From: Bacillota bacterium
Lineage (GTDB): Bacteria; Bacillota; Clostridia; Lachnospirales; Lachnospiraceae
Direction of reading: 5' to 3'
NCBI GenBank assembly: GCA_017861355.1
Contig: JAGFXQ010000056.1
Coordinates: forward strand, 1 to 13,210
DNA length: 13,210 nucleotides
In this document: piece after piece, positions 1-6,703 of the stretch
Layout of the letters: each line of letters starts with the position of its first letter
Numbering within the stretch: the first letter of the stretch is position 1
Program-made: the position numbers and the translations under genes
The notes under the pieces: generated by a model
Seen by the model: the letters and a program-made list of their open reading frames with translations, nothing else
Told to the model about the DNA's origin: nothing
Database searches by the model: none

Positions 1-23
1 AAAGATAAAGTATAAAAGATAAA

Positions 24-500
24 GTGGGTGAGCCTGTGGGAGAGATATATCTGAGAGATGCGAAGCTTCAGGATATGGAGTTGCTTTTTCATTGGATGAA
101 TGAGCCTTCGGTTCGAAGGAATTCGGTCAATAGCCGGGAGATATCATGGGAAGAGCATAACAGCTGGTATCAGAGCAAACTAGAGAGCAAGGATTGTGAT
201 ATCTATATACTTATGCAGGATGATACGCCGGTTGGTCAGATACGTCTGGATATCCGTGAGGATGGTGGATGGATTAGCTTCAGTGTGGATATCAATTATC
301 GGGGACAAGGCTTCGGTGGATTACTGCTTCGATTATTAGAAGAAAAGGTCCAAGAGAACAGACCGGAGCTGCAGTGGCTTCGGGCGGTCGTGAAGAAGGA
401 TAACCCAGTCTCTCAGAAGAGATTTATAGAACAGGGGTATAATCAGATGGGTGAGGACGTAGAAAATTCGGAACTACTTCTTTACTGTAAAAATATTTAA
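24..500 (+). CDS. GNAT N-acetyltransferase, PseH-like (pseudaminic acid pathway)
   Basis: Predicted cytoplasmic GNAT-fold acetyltransferase of about 158 residues. The acetyl-CoA pyrophosphate loop RGQGFG is at residues 93-98 after a beta strand (SFSVDINY), and the late GNAT motif NPVSQKRF-EQGY is at 127-139. The segment around residues 25-52 (HWMNEPSVRRNS, then SWEEHNSWY) is typical of acetyltransferases in pseudaminic acid clusters, either stand-alone PseH or a domain fused to PseG. PseH acetylates the 4-amino group of UDP-4-amino-4,6-dideoxy-beta-L-AltNAc, the product of the PseC encoded next door; the exact substrate is inferred from context. The start is uncertain. An in-frame stop lies at 6-8, no Shine-Dalgarno precedes the GTG at 24, and a second GTG lies at 36. 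A stop in another frame (20-22) just before the GTG would fit translational coupling to an upstream gene outside the window. About 70 bp separate it from pseC. Confidence 0.8.
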   Translation: MGEPVGEIYLRDAKLQDMELLFHWMNEPSVRRNSVNSREISWEEHNSWYQSKLESKDCDIYILMQDDTPVGQIRLDIREDGGWISFSVDINYRGQGFGGLLLRLLEEKVQENRPELQWLRAVVKKDNPVSQKRFIEQGYNQMGEDVENSELLLYCKNI

Positions 501-573
501 TTAGATCCGGGTGTCAAATCATTAGTTGCTTTTTGGCATTCGAATCAGTGCTAAAATCTAAGGAGGATGAAGT

Positions 574-1695
574 ATGTATATACCGTATGGAAGACAATGG
601 ATTGACGAGGATGATATTCAGGCGGTGGTAGAGACCTTACGCTCGGATTATCTTACGACTGGTCCTAAGGTAGAGGAATTTGAGCGAAGTGTTGCTGACT
701 ATCTGGGAGCAAAGTATGCAGTTGCGGTCTCAAATGGGACTGCTGCACTTCATGTTGCCTGTCTGGCGGCGGGAATCGGAGAAGGGGATGAAGTGATCAC
801 CTCACCCATTACCTTTGTTGCTTCTGCGAACTGTGCCCTGTATTGTGGGGCAACGCCGGTATTTGCAGATATTAATCCGGATACCTATAACATCGATCCT
901 GAAGAAATCAGGCGTAAGATTACGCCCAAAACCAAAGCAATAATTCCGGTACATTTTACCGGACAACCTTGTGCGATGGATGAGATCCACGCGATCGCAA
1001 AGGAATACAATCTTATCGTGATTGAAGATGCATGTCATGCACTTGGAGCAGATTATAAAGGACAAAAAATAGGCACCTTATCCGATATGACAGTGTTAAG
1101 CTTTCATCCGGTCAAGCACATCACTACCGGCGAAGGCGGTATGATTATGACGGAGAATGAAGAGCTGTATGAGCGCTTAAAACTGTTCCGTACGCACGGA
1201 ATTACGAGGAAGCCTTCTCAGCTGGAGCAATGTGATGGGCCTTGGTATTATGAGCAACAGGTACTGGGCTATAATTATCGTATCACGGATATTCAATGTG
1301 CACTTGGAATCAGTCAGATGAAGAAGTTGGATGCTTTTGTAGCAAGAAGAAGAGAGATTGCAGCGAGATATGATCAGGCTTTTGGTGCAATGGAAGGAAT
1401 TAAAGTACCTTTTCAGGCGGAGGGGTGCCATAACAGCTGGCATTTATATGTGATACAGGTTCTCGATAAGAATCGTAAGGAAGTATTTGACAGCTTGATC
1501 GAACGAAATATCGGTGTAAACGTTCATTATATTCCGGTGCACACACAGCCTTATTACCGGGCACATGGATATGCTGAGGTTGTTTGTCCGAATGCTGAGC
1601 TTGTATATTCTAGATTCATCAGTCTTCCGATGTATGCAAAGCTGTCCGAGGAAGAACAGGATTATGTGATCGAGCAAGTGAAATCCTTAATATAA
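574..1695 (+). CDS. pseC: UDP-4-amino-4,6-dideoxy-N-acetyl-beta-L-altrosamine transaminase (PseC)
   Basis: PLP-dependent aminotransferase of the DegT/DnrJ/EryC1/StrS family, 373 residues, the usual length. The protein opens with the IPYGRQWIDEDDI segment and the TTGP motif (28-31) of sugar aminotransferases. SNGTAALH (53-60) fits the phosphate-binding loop. EDACHALGA (151-159) supplies Asp152 for the pyridine nitrogen, and Lys181 in FHPVKHITTGEGG is the expected Schiff-base lysine. His180-equivalent context and the HPVKH wording favour PseC over the plain SxKxxxxGEGG seen in many relatives. PseC transfers an amino group, usually from glutamate, to C4 of the 4-keto sugar made by PseB, giving the substrate for PseH. 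The ATG is preceded by AGGAGG (561-566) at ideal spacing. Placement between the GNAT gene and pseB makes the pathway assignment strong. Regulation was not resolved; no good promoter is visible in 501-573. Confidence 0.92.
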   Translation: MYIPYGRQWIDEDDIQAVVETLRSDYLTTGPKVEEFERSVADYLGAKYAVAVSNGTAALHVACLAAGIGEGDEVITSPITFVASANCALYCGATPVFADINPDTYNIDPEEIRRKITPKTKAIIPVHFTGQPCAMDEIHAIAKEYNLIVIEDACHALGADYKGQKIGTLSDMTVLSFHPVKHITTGEGGMIMTENEELYERLKLFRTHGITRKPSQLEQCDGPWYYEQQVLGYNYRITDIQCALGISQMKKLDAFVARRREIAARYDQAFGAMEGIKVPFQAEGCHNSWHLYVIQVLDKNRKEVFDSLIERNIGVNVHYIPVHTQPYYRAHGYAEVVCPNAELVYSRFISLPMYAKLSEEEQDYVIEQVKSLI

Positions 1696-1900
1696 AGGAT
1701 GGGTTCCAGGTCAATCTTTCGATAAAAGTGGAGGAATTGATGGATGGATTTGGTGCAAGTTGAATTACAGAGAAACTATTAATGATATTATGATTTATGT
1801 CGATATAAGTTACAGTGAAAATATTTTTAAGCAGATCAAAAGCTTTTCTATGCTTTGATGATTTGCATCATATAGTGGAAGATAATTGGAGGGAACAATA
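1696..1900 (+). other. pseC-pseB spacer with a possible short or decayed ORF
   Basis: This 205 bp gap is long for a pathway operon. It holds a good ribosome binding site, GTGGAGG at 1729-1735, eight bases before an ATG at 1744. That ATG opens only a 12-codon frame ending at 1780-1782. Right after it, in another frame, 1790-1859 reads openly from an ATG for about 22 codons. A one-base change near 1780 would join the two into a peptide of some 38 residues. This may be a leader peptide, a decayed gene start or chance in AT-rich DNA; I cannot decide. The same gap carries the sigma-D-like promoter candidate listed separately. No terminator was seen. Confidence 0.25.
1779..1806 (+). promoter_or_regulatory. 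Candidate sigma-D/sigma-28-type promoter for pseB
   Basis: TTAA at 1779-1782 and GTCGATAT at 1799-1806 are separated by 16 bp. The Bacillus sigma-D consensus is TAAA-N14-16-GCCGATAT, so three of four -35 bases and seven of eight -10 bases agree. The predicted start is about 85 bp before the pseB ATG. This would couple UDP-GlcNAc dehydratase expression to motility. The -35 half is short and AT-rich, so chance is a real alternative. Confidence 0.35.
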
Positions 1901-2899
1901 ATGTTAAATGGCAAGAATATACTGATCACCGGTGGAACAGGGTCCTTTGGCAAAAAGTTTCTGGAAATGATTTTTATGAAATATAATCCCAATAAAGTGA
2001 TCATCTATTCCAGAGACGAATTTAAGCAGAGTGTTATGAGAACGGAGTATGCAGATAAAGTGGACATGTCTAAAGTGCGATTCTTTATCGGAGATGTCAG
2101 AGATAAGGATCGCTTGTACAGAGCCTTTGAAGGTGTAGATTATGTCATCCATGCTGCTGCTATGAAGCAGGTACCTACCTGTGAATATAATCCTTTCGAG
2201 GCCATTAAGACCAATATTCACGGAGCACAGAATGTGATTGATGCTGCTCTGGATCGTGGAGTGAAGAAGGTCGTAGCCTTATCAACCGACAAGGCAGTGA
2301 ACCCGATTAATCTATACGGTGGAACGAAGCTGGTATCCGATAAATTATTTGCGGCTGCAAATGCTTACTCCGGTGATAAAGGGACACGTTTCGCAATTGT
2401 CCGTTATGGTAATGTGGCCGGTAGTCGTGGCTCCATTATTCCGATCTTTCAAAATATGATTGAAAAGGGTGAGACCACCTTGCCAATTACTGATTTTCGT
2501 ATGACACGTTTCTGGATTACCCTCGAGCAAGGCGTTGAATTAGTATTCAAAGCCCTGGAGGAATCAAAGGGTGGCGAAACCTATATATCGAAAATCCCCT
2601 CCTTTAATATTACAGACCTGGCTAAGGCTATGAAGCCGGAGGCAAAGCTGGTCGAAATCGGTATCCGTGAAGGGGAAAAACTTCATGAGATTATGGTAAC
2701 CAGAGATGATTCCAGAATGACATACGAATATGATAAGCACTATATTGTGTATCCCCATTTTGACTGGATGGATCTATCAAAGCATCTTCTCCCCGGAGGT
2801 AAGCTGGTGAAGGAAGGCTTTGAATATAGCTCAGGTGAGAATGCAGAGTGGCTGTCGGAAGAGGATCTGAGAAAAGAACTGAAGAAGCTGGGCTTCTAA
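1901..2899 (+). CDS. pseB: UDP-N-acetylglucosamine 4,6-dehydratase (inverting), PseB
   Basis: Cytoplasmic short-chain dehydrogenase/reductase of the FlaA1/PseB type, 332 residues. It binds NAD(P) through the Rossmann loop GGTGSFG (11-17) and converts UDP-GlcNAc to the 4-keto-6-deoxy-L-arabino-hexose with inversion at C5, the first step to pseudaminic acid. AAAMKQVP (85-92) and STDKAVNPINLYGGTK are family signatures. The catalytic set is visible: Thr129, Asp130 and Lys131, plus Tyr139 and Lys143 of the YxxxK motif. The Asp-Lys pair separates inverting PseB from non-inverting long-chain relatives less clearly than a tree would, but with pseC upstream the assignment is firm. I chose the ATG at 1901 because GGAGGG (1888-1893) sits seven bases before it; an in-frame TTG at 1886 would overlap that site. 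The following gene starts 84 bp downstream. Confidence 0.95.
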   Translation: MLNGKNILITGGTGSFGKKFLEMIFMKYNPNKVIIYSRDEFKQSVMRTEYADKVDMSKVRFFIGDVRDKDRLYRAFEGVDYVIHAAAMKQVPTCEYNPFEAIKTNIHGAQNVIDAALDRGVKKVVALSTDKAVNPINLYGGTKLVSDKLFAAANAYSGDKGTRFAIVRYGNVAGSRGSIIPIFQNMIEKGETTLPITDFRMTRFWITLEQGVELVFKALEESKGGETYISKIPSFNITDLAKAMKPEAKLVEIGIREGEKLHEIMVTRDDSRMTYEYDKHYIVYPHFDWMDLSKHLLPGGKLVKEGFEYSSGENAEWLSEEDLRKELKKLGF

Positions 2900-2983
2900 T
2901 AAATAGAATCTGATCAGGCTGGAGTACTAAAGGTTAAGACTATTATCATCGAAATGAGCTATTAATTACCCTGGAGGTACAAT

Positions 2984-4069
2984 ATGATCAAAATCAGCCT
3001 CTGTATGATTGTCAAAAATGAAGAAGCCAATTTAGAACGCTGTCTTGAGGGCATTGCCAATTATATGGATGAAATTATTATAGTCGATACCGGCTCCTCG
3101 GATCAGACCAAAGAAATAGTCTCACGCTATACGAATAAAATATATGATTTTACCTGGATAAATGATTTTTCGGCGGCCAGAAATTATTCGATCAGCAAAG
3201 CTAGTAATGAATATATTCTGGTGCTGGACAGTGATGAGTTTACCCAAAACATCGATATCAGTGAGATGAAACGCTTGATCGGACAGAATCCCAAGAGGAT
3301 AGGGCGGTTATTGCGACTGAATGAGTATACCCGCAACGGTATGTTATATCGATATAAGGAGCGGGTCAATCGCCTATTCTCCAAGAAATATTATCATTAT
3401 GAGGGCATCATTCATGAACAGGTTACTTGCATTGTATCGGAGAATGCGGTAAGTAATGCAGGTGGTGTGAGCGGTATAGACGAAACTTATCCAATCCCAC
3501 TGACAGTTCTGCACTCCGGTTATGAGGGAAGCCTTGAGACGCGCAGGCGGAAAACACAAAGAAATATCAACCTCTTAAAACAAGCCCATGAACAAAACCC
3601 CGATGATCCCTATATTCTTTATCAACTTGGCAAAAGCTATTATATGGAGGAGGATTATGCAAGTGCCTGTGATTATTTTGGGCAAGCTCTATACTTCGAT
3701 TTGAATCCGCGGTTGGAATATGTTCAAGACCTGGTAGAGAGTTACGGATATTCCCTGCTGAATTCAGAACAATATGAAACTGCACTGCAGTTATTAAATA
3801 TATATGATGAATTTGCGTATTCAGCAGATTTTATATTTCTGATTGCTCTGATTCTGATGAATAATGGGAAATTCAATGAAGCAATCAAGGAATTTCTTAA
3901 TGCTTCGGAGCAAAGAGAAGCTAAGATGGAAGGCGTAAATGGATATCTGGCTTACTATAATATCGGGATAATCTATGAGTGTCTTGGCGATAAGAAAAAT
4001 GCAATAAAATACTATACGATGTGTGGTGATTACGGTGTAGCAAGGAAACGTCTTGATACTTTAACGTAA
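2984..4069 (+). CDS. Family 2 glycosyltransferase with C-terminal TPR repeats (SunS-like architecture)
   Basis: A 361-residue cytoplasmic enzyme with an N-terminal GT-A domain (about 1-180) and C-terminal TPR-like helices (about 205-350). ISLCMIVKNEE at the start and VDTGSSDQT (34-42) are nucleotide-sugar binding elements. The metal/nucleotide motif is DSD at 82-84. HE at 144-145 matches the late conserved pair of this subfamily. Helical repeats are clearest at 209-242 (YILYQLGKSYYMEEDYASACDY) and 321-350. Characterised GT2-TPR enzymes such as SunS and ThuS glycosylate peptides, with the TPR part helping to recognise the acceptor. A protein or glycoprotein acceptor is therefore likely but inferred, and donor and acceptor are unknown. 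The ribosome binding site GGAGG (2973-2977) fixes the ATG. It follows pseB by 84 bp, probably in one transcript, which ends at the terminator beyond it. A paralogue is encoded at 6704-7720. Confidence 0.85.
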   Translation: MIKISLCMIVKNEEANLERCLEGIANYMDEIIIVDTGSSDQTKEIVSRYTNKIYDFTWINDFSAARNYSISKASNEYILVLDSDEFTQNIDISEMKRLIGQNPKRIGRLLRLNEYTRNGMLYRYKERVNRLFSKKYYHYEGIIHEQVTCIVSENAVSNAGGVSGIDETYPIPLTVLHSGYEGSLETRRRKTQRNINLLKQAHEQNPDDPYILYQLGKSYYMEEDYASACDYFGQALYFDLNPRLEYVQDLVESYGYSLLNSEQYETALQLLNIYDEFAYSADFIFLIALILMNNGKFNEAIKEFLNASEQREAKMEGVNGYLAYYNIGIIYECLGDKKNAIKYYTMCGDYGVARKRLDTLT

Positions 4070-4113
4070 ACCAACATGTTCTTCGTTTCATGTATGGCGT
4101 GAGTCAATAGTTG

Positions 4114-4147
4114 GAGTGGGATTCTATGAATTCTACTCTTTCTTTTT
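4114..4147 (+). terminator. Intrinsic terminator of the pse-GT unit
   Basis: An 11 bp stem (4114-4124 with 4128-4138) pairs throughout, with two G-U wobbles, around a three-base loop (TAT). The U-rich run TTTCTTTTT (4139-4147) follows directly. It lies 45 bp after the stop codon of the first GT2-TPR gene, where an operon end is expected. Confidence 0.85.
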
Positions 4148-4235
4148 ATATGTAAACGATTGTATTGATTATAAGAATGAATACTCACGATCCACACGTT
4201 AAGAATAATGTAAGATTTCTATGGAAATTATGGGT

Positions 4236-4262
4236 TAAGCTTATTCGTTATCCTGCCGATAT
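4236..4262 (+). promoter_or_regulatory. Sigma-D/sigma-28-type (FliA) promoter for the secreted-protein gene
   Basis: TAAG at 4236-4239, a 15 bp spacer and a perfect GCCGATAT at 4255-4262 match the sigma-D consensus TAAA-N14-16-GCCGATAT at 11 of 12 positions. Initiation is expected near 4270, leaving an untranslated leader of about 200 nt. It sits downstream of the preceding terminator and points at the secreted-protein gene. This implies expression with the late flagellar genes, which suits the pseudaminic acid setting. Confidence 0.6.
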
Positions 4263-4353
4263 TATTATTAAAGCATGATCTTCATAGGCAAAATTTGAGA
4301 TCGGATTTCGGCATATTTATACCAAGGAAATTCTCTTTTTTATTTAGATACCA

Positions 4354-4400
4354 CAAAATTTCTAAAATTTAGTGAATTTTGGTGTATAATGCGGTATAAT
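4354..4400 (+). promoter_or_regulatory. AT-rich dyad and tandem TATAAT boxes before the secreted-protein gene
   Basis: CAAAATT (4354-4360) pairs with AATTTTG (4375-4381), and inner arms CTAAA (4362-4366) and TTTAG (4368-4372) pair too. Bases 4356-4370 match the CodY consensus AATTTTCWGAAAATT at 12 of 15 positions. Two perfect -10 hexamers follow at 4385-4390 and 4395-4400, but neither has a recognisable -35 at 17 bp. This could be an activator-dependent vegetative promoter with an overlapping operator, or only AT-rich sequence. Confidence 0.35.
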
Positions 4401-4468
4401 CTAGATATCATATGTCAGCTTGTGAATGTTAATGAACAAAAGGTAAAGGGATCACATGGAGGTGTAGA

Positions 4469-6529
4469 ATGAACAAGAAGAAAATTTGGATGAAACTAAT
4501 GTTACTTCTCGTCTTAGTTATGATTGGCGTAATATACCAGCCAAAGCAGGTGGCTTTTGCAGCCTCACCGGTTCAGATATGCGCTGTCTCCTATACGGAT
4601 GAGAGTATTCTGGTATTTGTTAATGGGAATTCTAAGATATATTTTGCGACTGAAATGGACGCCGCCAGAAATATCTGGGATGTGATGGAGGTTACTTCTA
4701 CGGATACTCTCGCAGTAATTGATGTATCCTGGTTATCCGCGAATTCGGAGAACATCATTAAGATAAAAGGGGATGGCGATCCGACTCAGACACGTGTAAT
4801 ACTTAAGGAGAAGCCATCCAAACTCAATGTTTCTATTGATTATAGCAGAATGGATACCTTGGTTCCTACCGATAAGATAGGTAAACTTCTGAACATTATG
4901 GCGAGCGAAGGAAACGGTGTGAATCCAATCACCTTCAGTGATTTACAGTGGAGAAAAGGCGATTCGGGTTCCTGGATGAACAGTTCAACTTTAACAAAAG
5001 AACTACTAGAAGACTATCTGATTAAAGGTACTAATTTATACTTTAGAATCGCTCCGTTTGATGATGTTGTGAAGGCAAAGTCCGGCACATTAGATTATGC
5101 ACTTTGGCTTTATACCGGAAGCTATGCGTACACAAAGCCGATGATTGGTACTGTGTTAGATTCCAGTCTCACCTATGATACCGTTTACCCGAATGGAACA
5201 CAGGGAAGACGTGCCAGTGATGAAGTTAAGGTGAAGATTGGAAAGATGGCTACCTTACCGGTGACCGGAATTGATGGTGGCAAATTTACCGCAGCAATCA
5301 AATATGGTCAGGAATACCGTACGACCACGACAATTGCAGGCGTCACTACTACTTCCCCCTACTGGACGAAGGTTACGGACCGATTGGTGAAGAATTTAAC
5401 GCTCAAGACAATGATCGGAGGATCGTATGACGGCTTGACAGCAACTACCGCCTTCCCTCAGATTTTGCTCGAGATAAGAAATTATTCTACTTCGAGTGCA
5501 TCATCCTCGAAGATTATTCAGACTAATATAAACCCGCAGCGAGTAATAACAGGTAGTATAGTTCCAAGCAGTGCTCCGGCTAATGTGACTGCTGCAAATC
5601 AAAATATATACATTACTTATAATGGTACGAAGAATATTAATATTCAGATACCGTCAGCATCCGATGACAATCCGTATGAGTATTGCGTGGTTAAGCAGGG
5701 CGGAACCTTTGATCTGACAAAAGTATCCTGGACCCCGATTACGAAGAGTACGATTGTAAAGGTGCTTTCATCAAAAGCGTTGGATTATTCCAAGCTTTAT
5801 ATCAGAATGAAAGAGGTTAAATACAAGCCCGCTACAGAAACAACCTCGGCAGTTACCTATAAGCTTGCTTCTACGATGACTACCTTTGATGTAAACTATC
5901 CTTCCATACCCACAGCACCAAAATTGACTTATGTCTATACTAAGGGTTATCCGACTACAATCTCAATTGATGTAACATTAAATACGGTTGGTAAGATGCC
6001 TTTTGAGACAAAACTTAAGTATGTAAAGCTTGGCACGAAGGATGTACCGGTTACGAGTTCCGTAGTAACACCGACCGGAACAATCGACAAGAATCTGGTC
6101 TATACGATGAAGATCATCCTTGATGATAAGACTTTGAAGGAAATGGTTAATTGTACCTCAAGAGCACTAAGTATCTATTATGATAATGGTACCGTGGACA
6201 AGGTTTCCAGTAAGCTTACGATCAAGAATCCTACCGCAGCTTTGGCGTTGACCACCACGGTATTACCGGGTAGTGTGATCGGATACACTTCTGTAAAAGT
6301 AGAGAACGCAATTGGATTAAATGATACTCTGGTTTATGCGATCGGAGCAACACAGGTTACCGGCTTAAATATGGAGGATAAATTCACAACCGGACTTGCC
6401 TTCACATCCGAAGCAGACATTCCTTTCCCCACAGCCGGACAATACCTGACGATATATGAGCTTAATGCAGCCGGATATGTAGTGAAGTATAAATCTATTC
6501 AGATTAATGCCACAGATATAAAGTCATAA
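4469..6529 (+). CDS. Large secreted Ser/Thr-rich protein of unknown function with degenerate repeats
   Basis: I do not recognise this 686-residue protein. It begins with a classical Sec signal peptide: a basic MNKKKIWMK segment, a hydrophobic core (about 10-22) and a signal peptidase I site AFA (29-31) before Ala32. The mature part is rich in Thr, Ser, Lys and beta-branched residues, has few Cys (Cys38, Cys406, Cys562) and no further clear membrane segment. I see no LPXTG motif, SLH domain, lipobox or enzyme motif. Units of roughly 80-130 residues seem to recur, each closing with a strand such as LYFRIAP (190-196), LLEIRNYS (333-340), LYIRMKE (443-449), LSIYYDNG (567-574) or LTIYELNAAGY (660-670). 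That suggests tandem beta-sandwich domains, as in surface or adhesive proteins. Its FliA-type promoter and its place between two GT2-TPR genes suggest a motility-linked surface protein, possibly itself glycosylated; this is inference. The start is set by GGAGG at 4458-4462. Confidence 0.8.
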   Translation: MNKKKIWMKLMLLLVLVMIGVIYQPKQVAFAASPVQICAVSYTDESILVFVNGNSKIYFATEMDAARNIWDVMEVTSTDTLAVIDVSWLSANSENIIKIKGDGDPTQTRVILKEKPSKLNVSIDYSRMDTLVPTDKIGKLLNIMASEGNGVNPITFSDLQWRKGDSGSWMNSSTLTKELLEDYLIKGTNLYFRIAPFDDVVKAKSGTLDYALWLYTGSYAYTKPMIGTVLDSSLTYDTVYPNGTQGRRASDEVKVKIGKMATLPVTGIDGGKFTAAIKYGQEYRTTTTIAGVTTTSPYWTKVTDRLVKNLTLKTMIGGSYDGLTATTAFPQILLEIRNYSTSSASSSKIIQTNINPQRVITGSIVPSSAPANVTAANQNIYITYNGTKNINIQIPSASDDNPYEYCVVKQGGTFDLTKVSWTPITKSTIVKVLSSKALDYSKLYIRMKEVKYKPATETTSAVTYKLASTMTTFDVNYPSIPTAPKLTYVYTKGYPTTISIDVTLNTVGKMPFETKLKYVKLGTKDVPVTSSVVTPTGTIDKNLVYTMKIILDDKTLKEMVNCTSRALSIYYDNGTVDKVSSKLTIKNPTAALALTTTVLPGSVIGYTSVKVENAIGLNDTLVYAIGATQVTGLNMEDKFTTGLAFTSEADIPFPTAGQYLTIYELNAAGYVVKYKSIQINATDIKS

Positions 6530-6560
6530 TACCAGGAATACCGCTGGATGATAGCAATAG

Positions 6561-6653
6561 ACGAAGCGGAAGAAAAAAATAGTACAAAAATAACAAATAA
6601 ATAATAAAGATGCTGCAATACACAATCGTTCCGCTTCGTGTAATGCAGCATCT
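6561..6653 (+). repeat. Two mutually exclusive long inverted repeats in the 6530-6703 spacer
   Basis: Stem A is a perfect 11 bp inverted repeat, ACGAAGCGGAA at 6561-6571 with its complement at 6629-6639. Stem B pairs 6608-6623 with 6638-6653, 15 of 16 positions, the single mismatch being A6618 opposite A6643. Bases 6638-6639 are needed by both, and stem B's left arm lies inside the loop of stem A, so only one can form fully. On + there is no U-run after stem B. On the opposite strand a U-rich stretch follows stem B, so a terminator would act on minus-strand transcripts, though no minus-strand gene is seen here. It may act as a processing or stability element between the secreted protein and the downstream glycosyltransferase. 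Confidence 0.55.
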
Positions 6654-6703
6654 GCAACATTATTCATGACAATAAAAGTACGCGAAGTAACATGGAGGTT
6701 TCG

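Larger units (their letters stand above)
4070..4468 (+). other. 399 bp intergenic region between two transcription units
   Basis: No coding frame is supported here. In order it holds an intrinsic terminator (4114-4147), a sigma-28-type promoter (4236-4262), an AT-rich interrupted dyad (4354-4381), two tandem TATAAT hexamers (4385-4390 and 4395-4400) and the ribosome binding site GGAGG (4458-4462) of the secreted-protein gene. The layout isolates the secreted protein from the pse-GT operon and gives it separate control. Confidence 0.7.

Noticed and set aside
802..1677. Minus-strand frames across pseC
   Set aside because: They are shadows of a well-supported aminotransferase and carry no start signals.
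1693..1725. Sigma-28-like pair TAAA and TTCGATAA before pseB
   Set aside because: The spacing is about 21 bp, outside the 14-16 bp range.
1886..1900. Earlier TTG start for pseB
   Set aside because: It overlaps the GGAGGG site at 1888-1893, which is ideally spaced for the ATG at 1901, and PseB proteins begin close to the Rossmann motif.
6692..6703. Earlier ATG start for the second GT2-TPR
   Set aside because: The ATG overlaps the GGAGG at 6694-6698; the ATG at 6704 aligns exactly with the paralogue's start.
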